Below, piece after piece: positions 1-9,737 of a stretch of DNA of 12,653 nt. Position 1 is the first letter of the stretch; each line of letters starts with the position of its first letter. The notes beneath the pieces were generated by a model. It was not told the DNA's origin and did no database searches. It saw nothing but the letters and a program-made list of their open reading frames with translations. Source of the stretch: Acidobacteriota bacterium (GTDB lineage Bacteria; Acidobacteriota; Vicinamibacteria; Vicinamibacterales; Fen-181); NCBI GenBank assembly GCA_003157675.1, contig PMKG01000197.1, positions 1 to 12,653 of the forward strand, given 5' to 3'. A program made the translations under genes and the position numbers.

Positions 1-2997
1 GAGAACATCATGATCGACGCCGAGGACCACGCGCTGATCATGGACTTCGGCATTGCTCGTTCGACATCCGACGCGACCGGTTTCGCCGTGACCGTCGCGG
101 GGGCCGTCATCGGGACGGTGGCGTACATGGCGCCGGAGCAGGCACGGGGGATCGAGGTCGACCAGCGGGCCGACATCTACGCCTTTGGCCTGATCGTCCG
201 GGACATGCTGCTGGGCCACCGGCACGCCGGCGCCACCACCGCGTTCGCGGAGCTGATGGCCCGCATGCAGGACGCGCCGCCGCCGATGCGCACGATCGAT
301 GCGGACATCCCGGAGGCGCTCGATGCTGTCGTCATGCGGTGTCTGCAGCCGGACCCCGACGCCCGCTATCAGACCAGCGCCGACCTGCTGCGGGACCTCG
401 ATCGCGTCGCCAAAGGCGACCGCGGGGAAGCCCCGCCGGCGGTGAAGCCGTCGCGCGGAAAGCTCGCTGCCCGGAAGCCGCTCGTTCCGGCGCTCGTGGC
501 CCTGGCCGTGATCGTGCTGGCGGGCGCCGCCGCGTTCGGGGTCAAGCGGTGGTACGACGCGTCGCGCGTCGCGGCCGCAGCCGGGTCGTCCGCGCCGACG
601 GTCTCTCTCGCCGTGCTCCCCTTCAGGAACGCCTCGGGCGACCCGATGCTCGACTCGCTCGGCCCGAGCCTCAGCGAAGTGCTGGCGACCGATCTTGGAG
701 AGGCTTCGCACATCCGCACGATCCCATCGGTGCGCCTGCGCGAGGTGCTTCGCGACCTGCGGATCGAGGCCAGCACGAACCTGTCGCCGTCGGACCTGGC
801 CCGCATCGCCGACTTCGCCAGCGCGCAGACGATTCTCTGGGGCCAGTACGTCAAGTTCGGCGACGAGATCCGGATCGACGCGACGCTGCAGAACCTCGCG
901 CAGCAGAAGACGACGTCGCTCAAGGCGACCGCCGCCAACCAGTCGGGCCTGCTCGCCTCGGTCGGGCAGCTCGCCGGGTCCGTCCAGCAGGCGCTGGCCG
1001 CCGGGTCGTCCGACGTCCTGAAGGAGCTGAAGGCGTCGGCGTGGCGGCCGTCCACGCAGTCGTTCGAGGCGCTGCGCCTCTACAACGACGGCGTCAACCT
1101 CTCGCGGGACGGCAATCACCAGGAGGCGCTCAAGCGCTTCCAGGCGGCCATTGGCGAGGACGGGAACTTCGCGCTCGCCTATTCGGCGCTCGCGGAGACC
1201 TACTCGGCGCTCGGGTACGACGCACAGGCCGAGCAGCAGTCGCGCCGCGCCATCGGCCTGAGCGAGTCGCTTCCGCCGCAGGAGAAGTACGTCATCGCGG
1301 CCGCCCACTACCGCCTCACGAACGACAACGCGAAGGGGATCGAGACCTACGAGAAGTTGCTGAAGGTGTCTCCCAACAACGCGCAGCTGCACTTCGACGT
1401 CGGGAGCCTGTACGAGCGGACCGGCGACCTCGCCAAGGCGCAGGACCACTTCGCGAAGGCCGTCTCACTCGACCCGAAGTACGTCGTCGGACTGCTCGCC
1501 GTGGGCCGCGTCTCGATCAAGCGCGGCGATCCGAAGGCGGCCCTGCAGCCGCTCAACAACGCGCTCAGCCTCGCCATCCAGCTTCGCAACGACGAGGCGC
1601 GGGCCAACATCCTCCAGGCGATCGGCGTCGCCTACAAGCGGATGGGCCAGCCGGCCGACGCGCTGAAGCAGTACCAGGAGTCGCTCGCGATCAAGCGGCA
1701 GATGGGGCAGAAGCGGGGGATGGCGGTCAGCCTCGGTGAGATCGCGCAGATCCAGGAACTCATCGGGAACCCCAAGGAAGCCGAGAAGAGCTACAACGAG
1801 GCGCTCGCGCTCCAGCGTGAAGTGGGCGACAAGGCGGGCATGGCGCTGACGCTCACCAATCTCGGCGCCCTGCTGCACGAGGGCCTCGGTCGGCCCAACG
1901 ATGCGCTGCCGCTGCTCAAGGAGGCGCTGTCGCTCAGGCGCGAGCAGGGAGATCGCGGCGGCGAGGCGCTGGCGCTGAACGCCATCGGCAACGCCTACCT
2001 CGCGAAGGGGGAATTCTCAGAGGCGCAGACCTACTTCGAGCGTGCGCTCGAGATCCGCGAGCAGGCCAAGGTGCCGTCGGAGATGGCCGATACGCTGCAC
2101 AACCTGGGTGAGACGCTCGCGAAGATGGGCAAGTACGACCAGGCGCTCACGCGCTACCTTCGCGCGCTGGACCTCAGGCGCTCGGACGGAGACACGCGCT
2201 CCGCGGCCATCGAGTCCTACAGCATCGGGACGATCTTCGACTACCAGGGGCGGTACGGCGCCGCGGTCAAGTCGAAGAGCGAGGCGCTGCAGGCGTTCCG
2301 CGGCCTGAAGCAACGCGACTTCTGGTTCGGCGAGATCCTGAGCGGCACGGGATACAGCCTCGCGCTGAGCGGGAGGTTCGACGAGGCGTCGAAGATGCTG
2401 GACGAGGCGCTAGCGGTAGCGCGCGAGCTCAAGAACCCCATCCTCACGGCGCAGGTCACGCGCTTCCAGGCGGAGAACGCGCTCTATAGAGGCGATGCGA
2501 AAGGCGCGGCCCGAATCGCCGGCGAGGCGGCGCAGGCAGCAGAGCGGTCGTCGGACCGGTCGATGGACCTCTGGGCCCGGTTCGTTGCGGCCGATGTCTC
2601 GGCGGCCGCGCAGCCCAGCCGCGCGGCGGCGGCTGCGCTCGCGCAGGTCGGCCGGCGGGCCGAGATCGCGGGCCTGTCGTACTTGGCCGTCCGCTGCGCC
2701 CTGGAGCGGGCCGACACGCTGCTCAGGGCCGGCGACCGCCAGTTGGCGCGCCAGCAGATCGAGGAGACGCTGGCGAAGGCCGAGACGATGGGGCTGCGCG
2801 AGCTGCAGGCGAGGAGCGAATACGTGCTGGCCGCCACGATGCGGCTCTCCGGCGATCGCCAGGCCCGCCGACACTATGCGACGGCGTTGCAGATCCTCGA
2901 CGAGATGGCGCGCGAAGACGGCAGTCAGAAGCTGCTCGAGCGCGCTGACTTGAAGGCGATTCACGCCGAGTGCGTGAAGTGGTCAAAAGCGTTCTAG
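1..2997 (+). CDS. Membrane Ser/Thr protein kinase with TolB/FlgO-like domain and TPR array (5' partial)
   Basis: The reading frame is open from base 1, so the gene starts off the left edge. The first codons read EN-I-M, the end of a KPEN catalytic loop. The DFG motif follows at codons 15-17 and the activation segment ends in GTVAYMAPEQ (codons 38-47), both hallmarks of Hanks-type (PknB-like) Ser/Thr kinases. The kinase fold ends near codon 135. One membrane span lies at about codons 159-180. Next, about codons 198-340, comes a region starting VSLAVLPFRNASGD, which resembles the TolB-N/FlgO-like domain often fused to acidobacterial kinases and adenylate cyclases. From about codon 354 to the C-terminus, helical repeats follow, many with the roughly 40-residue period of kinesin-light-chain-type TPRs. 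By topology the kinase is cytoplasmic and the TolB-like/TPR part periplasmic. The N-lobe and HRD residues cannot be checked. Kinase identity is firm; the signal sensed is unknown. The 3' end overlaps the convergent neighbour by 15 bp. Confidence 0.93.
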   Translation, partial: ENIMIDAEDHALIMDFGIARSTSDATGFAVTVAGAVIGTVAYMAPEQARGIEVDQRADIYAFGLIVRDMLLGHRHAGATTAFAELMARMQDAPPPMRTIDADIPEALDAVVMRCLQPDPDARYQTSADLLRDLDRVAKGDRGEAPPAVKPSRGKLAARKPLVPALVALAVIVLAGAAAFGVKRWYDASRVAAAAGSSAPTVSLAVLPFRNASGDPMLDSLGPSLSEVLATDLGEASHIRTIPSVRLREVLRDLRIEASTNLSPSDLARIADFASAQTILWGQYVKFGDEIRIDATLQNLAQQKTTSLKATAANQSGLLASVGQLAGSVQQALAAGSSDVLKELKASAWRPSTQSFEALRLYNDGVNLSRDGNHQEALKRFQAAIGEDGNFALAYSALAETYSALGYDAQAEQQSRRAIGLSESLPPQEKYVIAAAHYRLTNDNAKGIETYEKLLKVSPNNAQLHFDVGSLYERTGDLAKAQDHFAKAVSLDPKYVVGLLAVGRVSIKRGDPKAALQPLNNALSLAIQLRNDEARANILQAIGVAYKRMGQPADALKQYQESLAIKRQMGQKRGMAVSLGEIAQIQELIGNPKEAEKSYNEALALQREVGDKAGMALTLTNLGALLHEGLGRPNDALPLLKEALSLRREQGDRGGEALALNAIGNAYLAKGEFSEAQTYFERALEIREQAKVPSEMADTLHNLGETLAKMGKYDQALTRYLRALDLRRSDGDTRSAAIESYSIGTIFDYQGRYGAAVKSKSEALQAFRGLKQRDFWFGEILSGTGYSLALSGRFDEASKMLDEALAVARELKNPILTAQVTRFQAENALYRGDAKGAARIAGEAAQAAERSSDRSMDLWARFVAADVSAAAQPSRAAAAALAQVGRRAEIAGLSYLAVRCALERADTLLRAGDRQLARQQIEETLAKAETMGLRELQARSEYVLAATMRLSGDRQARRHYATALQILDEMAREDGSQKLLERADLKAIHAECVKWSKAF

Positions 2998-4674
2998 CGG
3001 GGACTGCGGGCCGTAGCACCCCCAACGCGCGGCGCCCTCGTCGGCCTGCACGGCCGGCGCCGGGTAGCTGTCCGACGACGATGCGCGGAGCCGGTCTCCG
3101 TCGCTGAGATCGTAGAGATAGGCGTAGGCGCCGGTAGACGGCTGGCCCGACGTGGAACGGACCTCGATCGAGTCCAGCCGACGGCCGATCAAGTCCAGGT
3201 AGCCGGTCATCGTCCTCAGTTCAAGCGCTTCCATCCTCGCGTGCGTGGCGACAACCCACACCCTCGGCCGCCCACGGAACCGATCCAGGTCCTGCAGGTA
3301 GACCCGAAGGTCGGTCATCGAGCATCGTCCGAGGACATACTCCTGCCCGGTCATGCCGAACCGCGGGGCGTAGTACATGAACGCCTGACCCGCGCCGTGG
3401 AAGACGTAAGTCGCGTCGCCCATCTGCCGGCGCTCGGCGACCGAGGCCATGACCGGCCGCATGTGCTCCACCCGCTCCGGAGGGAGCGCCACGAGCGTCG
3501 CGTAGACGGGGGACCCCACCATCAGCGCGAGCAGGGCCGGCGACGCGAACTGCAGGCGAGCAGGCCAGTTTCTCAGCAGATGATCGCCCCCGGCCGCCGT
3601 CGCGAGCAGGAACACGGGCAACAGGAAGCTGAGGGCGCGGCCCGTGAACGGATACACGTGCAGTGCCGAAGCCGCGACCGCGGCTAGCACGGAACCTGCC
3701 AGAATCAGCGCCGCCTTGCGCCGTCGCCGCCACAGTGCGACGATGCCGACGATTGCCAGGATGGCGAACGACCAAGACCACGGATAACCCAGGCCACCGT
3801 TGGTGCGCCGCAGCTCGGTGGCGAACGTGCCGAACGCCCACGTGAGGTGCCGCCACAGCCAGAGCGCGTCGTCCAGCGTTCTCGGCGGCATCGGCATCAG
3901 GCCTCCGCTCCAGTACCACTGGGAATACGCGCGCTCCTGAGGCGGCACGTTCCGGAGCGCTAGCGCAGCGGCAAGGGCCGCGCTGGCCGTCCAGGCGGCG
4001 CCCATCACAAACAGGCTCCGGAATGCCGGGCGCCGTTCTCCTGTCACACTCGACAGGACAAGCGCAGTGCCCGTGCCGGCAAGGACCAGCATCGCGGGAT
4101 GCGAGAACCAAACGGCCACGGCACCTGCTGCCGCAGCGACGAGCGCGGCGGAGCCGTCCGGCCGGTCCTGACGCAGCCGCAACACGGCCCAGAGTGCCAA
4201 AACCGTGGCGGCCATGTCAGTCGAGTACGGTTTGACCTGCGAGGAGAAGTAAACGGCTGGCGTTGCCAGCGCGAAGAGGCCGACCGCGTACGGCACGGCC
4301 CAGCCCGCCAGCGTCAGGGCCGCAACCCGCCAAAAGAGCACGAGGGCGAGAAGACCGCACAGCAACGGGAAGAGGCGAAGCGCCCATTCGGAACCGCCGA
4401 TGAGCGTGACGACAGCCTTCTCGACAAGCAGGAAACCTGGTGGCGCCACCTGCACGTAGTCGAGATGCCGGAACAGGGCGGCGAATGGCCGGTCGACGAT
4501 GTTGCGCGCGAGCGCGGCCTCGTCGATCCAGAGGGAGGCGTTGGCCAGGTACTGCCAGAGGCGAAGGGCAACTCCGGCGGACAGAAGAAGGGCAGCGGCG
4601 AGGGCCGGAGAGACAGCAACGCCGGGCCTGGCGGGCCCGGCGTTGGGTAATCCGGAAGGCGCGGGACGTGCCAT
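2983..4674 (-). CDS. GT-C fold membrane glycosyltransferase (family 39 / PMT_2-like)
   Basis: This is a predicted 563-residue polytopic inner-membrane protein that would move a sugar from a lipid-phosphate carrier to an acceptor on the periplasmic side. The first hydrophobic helix (about residues 21-38) is followed by a periplasmic loop with an acidic pair, SLWIDEAAL (D51, E52), matching the Asp-Glu site of GT39/ArnT-like enzymes. The segments VQVAPPGFLL (about 74-83) and QVKPYSTD (146-153) are also typical of the family. Several more hydrophobic helices run to about residue 400, then a soluble C-terminal domain rich in Arg and Tyr. The frame extends upstream to a TTG at 4737, but that start would overlap the previous gene by 59 bp, so I chose the ATG at 4674, four bases after the upstream stop. 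No clear Shine-Dalgarno precedes it, which fits translational coupling to the PEP-CTERM gene. The acceptor (protein, lipid or glycan) cannot be told from sequence. Confidence 0.88.
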   Translation of the reverse strand: MARPAPSGLPNAGPARPGVAVSPALAAALLLSAGVALRLWQYLANASLWIDEAALARNIVDRPFAALFRHLDYVQVAPPGFLLVEKAVVTLIGGSEWALRLFPLLCGLLALVLFWRVAALTLAGWAVPYAVGLFALATPAVYFSSQVKPYSTDMAATVLALWAVLRLRQDRPDGSAALVAAAAGAVAVWFSHPAMLVLAGTGTALVLSSVTGERRPAFRSLFVMGAAWTASAALAAALALRNVPPQERAYSQWYWSGGLMPMPPRTLDDALWLWRHLTWAFGTFATELRRTNGGLGYPWSWSFAILAIVGIVALWRRRRKAALILAGSVLAAVAASALHVYPFTGRALSFLLPVFLLATAAGGDHLLRNWPARLQFASPALLALMVGSPVYATLVALPPERVEHMRPVMASVAERRQMGDATYVFHGAGQAFMYYAPRFGMTGQEYVLGRCSMTDLRVYLQDLDRFRGRPRVWVVATHARMEALELRTMTGYLDLIGRRLDSIEVRSTSGQPSTGAYAYLYDLSDGDRLRASSSDSYPAPAVQADEGAARWGCYGPQSPLERF

Positions 4675-4678
4675 GGCG

Positions 4679-5485
4679 CTACGGCTGACGCCTGCGACGT
4701 CGTGCACGGTAGAGCACCCCTGCCACCCCAGAGCCAACGAGGATCAGGCTCGCGGGTTCAGGAACCGGAGTCGGCTCGGGATTGGTGAACACCGTGAACC
4801 ATGAGAAGCCGTCGCCTCTCCCGCTGATGCCAGGGTCGGTGTTCGGAATCCCGGGACCCGAGTCGTAAGCGACAATCGTCAGCGGGTTCCCGTAAGGGTC
4901 CGACGGACCGCCCTCATTCCGCAGGATCGTAACGTCTCCCATCGCGCCCGGATCCGAGAGCGGGTCCGTATTGGCTATCCATTTGATGGTCAACGTGTAC
5001 TGGTCGTTGAACAACGGGCCCGGGGGAGGGTTCGGCGACGCGACAGACACGTGGAACGCGGCGCAACTTCCGTAGGAGTAGAGGGTGAACAACGGGACGC
5101 ACTGCCATGTCGAGTACCACTGCTCGGGCCCGGGGGATGGGCCCCCTCCGCCGTAGTACCAGACGTAATCGGTGACATTCAGCGAGAAGTCTGCCGCCGG
5201 GTTGCCGGCGATCTTGAGGACGTATATCAGCTGAGAGTAACTGGCGTCCCGGTAGAACTCCCAGGTATTGGTCTGGTCCCCGCCTCCGCCGTAATAGAAG
5301 CCTGGCGCGCACGATCCACCGCCGCTCATGGTGGTGACGCACTGGATCGAAGCCGTCTCGACGGCGACGGTGCCCAGCGGGACCAGCACGGCGGCCAGCG
5401 CTGCAGCCTGGATCAGTCTGGTGGCTCTGGATGTCCTTCTCGAGGGGCCGGCGACGGGGGCGACGTCGTGCGAATTGCTGAGCAT
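4679..5485 (-). CDS. PEP-CTERM sorting domain-containing secreted protein
   Basis: A 268-residue predicted exosortase substrate. The N-terminus has a basic stretch (residues 16-23, with several Arg) and a hydrophobic core at about 24-42, ending near an Ala-rich cleavage region around residue 45: a signal peptide with a long n-region. The C-terminus has the full tripartite PEP-CTERM signal: VPEP (241-244), a short hydrophobic helix (about 246-259) and a run of five Arg after one more basic residue. In characterised PEP-CTERM systems exosortase cleaves at this site and the mature protein reaches the surface or exopolysaccharide. The mature part is rich in Gly, Pro, Tyr, Ser and Thr and looks beta-rich. 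It holds four cysteines in two pairs and two copies of YYGGGG. I recognise no catalytic domain. The start is supported by AAGGGGGG 4 nt upstream. The gene is slightly less GC-rich than its neighbours. No exosortase gene is visible here. The next gene starts 4 nt after the stop. Confidence 0.92.
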   Translation of the reverse strand: MLSNSHDVAPVAGPSRRTSRATRLIQAAALAAVLVPLGTVAVETASIQCVTTMSGGGSCAPGFYYGGGGDQTNTWEFYRDASYSQLIYVLKIAGNPAADFSLNVTDYVWYYGGGGPSPGPEQWYSTWQCVPLFTLYSYGSCAAFHVSVASPNPPPGPLFNDQYTLTIKWIANTDPLSDPGAMGDVTILRNEGGPSDPYGNPLTIVAYDSGPGIPNTDPGISGRGDGFSWFTVFTNPEPTPVPEPASLILVGSGVAGVLYRARRRRRQP

Positions 5486-5489
5486 GATA

Positions 5490-5497
5490 CCCCCCTT
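5490..5497 (-). promoter_or_regulatory. Ribosome binding site of the PEP-CTERM gene
   Basis: On the minus strand AAGGGGGG lies 4 nt before the ATG at 5485. It is purine-only and G-rich, a good though not perfect match to AAGGAGG. It decides the start of the PEP-CTERM gene, which has an unusually long n-region before its signal-peptide core. Confidence 0.65.
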
Positions 5498-5532
5498 GCG
5501 GGATGGATTGATCTAAGAGTGAGTTAAGCATT

Positions 5533-5549
5533 AGCAATAATGGCGCCAG
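5533..5549 (-). promoter_or_regulatory. Candidate sigma-54 (-24/-12) promoter
   Basis: Read 5'->3' on the minus strand the sequence is CTGGCGCCATTATTGCT. Against the sigma-54 consensus YTGGCACGrNNNTTGCW it differs at only two of the 14 informative positions. It keeps the invariant GG (5547-5546) and GC (5535-5534) at the required spacing. Transcription would begin about 12 nt beyond the GC, near 5522, leaving a leader of about 36 nt before the PEP-CTERM start codon and its ribosome binding site. Sigma-54 control of PEP-CTERM genes, together with the PrsK/PrsR regulators, is known in exosortase-carrying bacteria; its use here is inferred from the match and the position. Confidence 0.7.
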
Positions 5550-5600
5550 ACACGCCAAAGAGAGGCGCGATCCGATGTCCAATCGAGAGAAGATCTTACG

Positions 5601-5614
5601 TCACGAGGCCGTGA
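5601..5614. promoter_or_regulatory. Inverted repeat upstream of the sigma-54 promoter, possible activator site
   Basis: TCACG (5601-5605) and CGTGA (5610-5614) form a perfect 5-bp inverted repeat with a 4-bp centre. It lies about 80-90 bp upstream of the transcription start predicted from the -24/-12 element, a usual distance for an enhancer site of a sigma-54 activator. The arms are short, so chance is a real alternative. The rest of the 181-bp gap between 5486 and 5666 also holds the 8-bp palindrome AAGATCTT (5590-5597) and no open frame that I would call a gene. Confidence 0.35.
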
Positions 5615-5666
5615 GCCTTGTCGGGCAAAGTGCGTCGCGCCGGAGACTTTTTTCATCGAAATTGCG

Positions 5667-6911
5667 TCAGAGGAAGAGATTCTCGCCCGCGCCGAGCGAC
5701 TCGAAATACTCCCGGTACCGCTTCCGCATGACTCGCTCGTGATAGAGTTGCTCGCCCGTGGCGCGCGCCGCCTCGGAGGCCGCGGCGTAGCGCTCCGGGC
5801 TGTCCCAGAGACCGCACACCGCGTCGAACCAGGGCCGCACCTCCTCCGGGCTCGGGAGTTCCAGCGTTTCGGGAGTGAGCCACGCCGGCAGCGGCAGCAC
5901 CAATCCTCCGCCCCCGACAGTCTCCGGCAGCGCCCCCCGGTCGCTGACGAGCGGCGGAACGCCGTTGACCAGGGCCTCCGCCGCCACCCTCCCGAACGGC
6001 TCCGCGAAGGTCGAGGGGACGAGCAGAATGCGGGTGAGCGCGAAGAAGTCAGCCGGCCGCGGCGTGGCCGGCGCGGCCATGATCTGCGGGTACTTCCGGA
6101 AGTCCAGCCCGGGGATGGCATTGAGCCCCCCCGCCGCGGTCGCCGACTGCACGACGAGCATCGGAATATCCGGCCGCTCCGACCCGAGCATGTCCGCCAG
6201 CCGGGCAAACAGCATCGACCCCTTGTGCGGCGACGGGTTGACGAAGGTGACGAAGCGCCGCAGGTCGTCTGGGGCCTCCACGTCGTCCCAGTCGATGGCG
6301 GACTCGAGCGGCGTGCTTCGCAGCCCCAGGCGCTGCCGGTAGTGCCCGGCAAGAAACCGGCTGCATGCGATGACGTGGTCCACGTGCGTGAAGAAGCTCG
6401 GGTCTTCGTACCCGAAGTTGGCAAGCCTAAAGACGGTCACCGCGCCTCGTTCGCGCGCGCGGCGCATGGCCTCCTGGACGACCGGGTGGCTGCCGTAGGT
6501 CACCAGGAGATCCGGCCGGAACTCCTCGAGAACCTGGTCCAGCAGGAACAGGAACTGGTCCCCCTCGAAATGGTCCGCCGGCGTGTTCCGCGGCGCGCTC
6601 GTCAGCAGCATCGTCACCGGGACGTTGTCGAGCGTGAACTCGAGCGTGGGGCGGCCCGGGCCCAGGTTGGCCGGCCTGTGCTTCACCGAGGCGAGGAATG
6701 CCCTGGACGGGGGAACCCGGCGCGGCGAGATCCCGTGCGCCCCGAGATGCTGCTGGACGCTACCGGGAGGCCGGGCGTCGAACCGGGCGGTCGCGAGCAC
6801 GCGCGTGTCGTGGCCGTCCTGCGCCATCCACCGCATCAGGATGCGCATGGTCAGCGCGGCGCCACTCGTGTGGTCCGTGTAGGCGTTGTGCACCGCGAGG
6901 AGAATGCGCAT
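5667..6911 (-). CDS. Glycosyltransferase family 4 (GT-B fold)
   Basis: A 414-residue cytoplasmic sugar transferase that should use a nucleotide-sugar donor. The N-terminal half begins MRILLAVHNAY and has the small-residue loop SGAAL (16-20) typical of the acceptor-binding Rossmann domain. The C-terminal donor domain starts near residue 220 with FVNPSPHKG (223-231, K230), where GT4 enzymes have a basic residue contacting the donor phosphate. It carries the retaining-GT EX7E signature in AEPFGRVAAE (E304 and E312), followed by GxPPLVSDRGALPE. The frame extends 25 codons upstream to 6986, but that extension is Arg/Gly/Ser-rich and lies before the family's usual start, so ATG 6911 is preferred. 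The ribosome binding site is weak. The gene is divergent from the permease at 7072 and lies upstream of the PEP-CTERM unit on the same strand, with no clear terminator between. A role in exopolysaccharide or surface glycan assembly is inferred; donor and acceptor are unknown. Confidence 0.9.
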   Translation of the reverse strand: MRILLAVHNAYTDHTSGAALTMRILMRWMAQDGHDTRVLATARFDARPPGSVQQHLGAHGISPRRVPPSRAFLASVKHRPANLGPGRPTLEFTLDNVPVTMLLTSAPRNTPADHFEGDQFLFLLDQVLEEFRPDLLVTYGSHPVVQEAMRRARERGAVTVFRLANFGYEDPSFFTHVDHVIACSRFLAGHYRQRLGLRSTPLESAIDWDDVEAPDDLRRFVTFVNPSPHKGSMLFARLADMLGSERPDIPMLVVQSATAAGGLNAIPGLDFRKYPQIMAAPATPRPADFFALTRILLVPSTFAEPFGRVAAEALVNGVPPLVSDRGALPETVGGGGLVLPLPAWLTPETLELPSPEEVRPWFDAVCGLWDSPERYAAASEAARATGEQLYHERVMRKRYREYFESLGAGENLFL

Positions 6912-6964
6912 GCCTGGTTCACCCGTGTCCCGCCCGCCGAGCGAGGACCCCTCGAGCCGGGCCG

Positions 6965-7014
6965 AGCCGTCAACGCGTGGTCTCATCTTCGTTGCCCTCG
7001 CCCTCAGCCGTCAA
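6965..7014. repeat. 9-bp direct repeat in the divergent spacer (possible operator)
   Basis: AGCCGTCAA occurs at 6965-6973 and again at 7006-7014, 41 bp apart start to start, close to four turns of the helix. Read on the minus strand each copy is TTGACGGCT and so resembles a -35 box, but I find no good -10 at the right distance from either. The repeats sit in the 160-bp spacer (6912-7071) between the divergent glycosyltransferase and permease genes, where a shared regulator could bind. I see nothing else in the spacer. Confidence 0.3.
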
Positions 7015-7071
7015 ACCCGGACGGCGGCGCCGCGCCAACGATTGGGATGCCGAATCCGTCTAACGGAAGGT

Positions 7072-9630
<2,559 letters not shown>

Positions 9631-9660
9631 TCCAGACCTTCAGGCCTGCTCTTCTTCCGT

Positions 9661-9689
9661 TTGCCTCCCTCCGGTGATTGCGTTAGAGT
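9661..9689 (+). promoter_or_regulatory. Candidate sigma-70-type promoter of the small secreted protein gene
   Basis: TTGCCT (9661-9666) and TAGAGT (9684-9689) are separated by 17 bp, each matching four of six consensus bases. Transcription would begin near 9696, about 40 nt before the ATG at 9738. Housekeeping promoters of GC-rich bacteria are hard to call by eye, so this is tentative. The 107-bp spacer after the permease gene contains no clear terminator. Confidence 0.3.
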
Positions 9690-9725
9690 CGGATTCGTTC
9701 ACTCTGGCGACAGGACTGTGTCCGC

Positions 9726-9733
9726 AAGGAGGG
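9726..9733 (+). promoter_or_regulatory. Near-ideal ribosome binding site
   Basis: AAGGAGGG lies 4 nt before ATG 9738; its AGGAGG core is 5 nt away. It is the strongest Shine-Dalgarno in the window and settles the start of the small gene over a competing frame that begins at 9674. Confidence 0.8.
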
Positions 9734-9737
9734 ATCC

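Noticed and set aside
1591..2480. Periodic DNA similarity within the kinase gene as a possible tandem repeat
   Set aside because: The period of about 120 bp is explained by TPR repeats in the protein; it is not a separate DNA element.
4675..4737. Upstream TTG start (4737) for the GT-C glycosyltransferase
   Set aside because: It would add 21 residues without family resemblance and overlap the PEP-CTERM gene by 59 bp. ATG 4674 follows the upstream stop by 4 nt.
5641..5660. T-run (5648-5653) as an intrinsic terminator on the plus strand
   Set aside because: No stable hairpin precedes it, and no plus-strand gene ends there.
6970..7014. Two TTGACG boxes on the minus strand as -35 elements for the family 4 glycosyltransferase
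   Set aside because: Neither has a credible -10 hexamer 16-18 bp downstream, so I report them only as a direct repeat.
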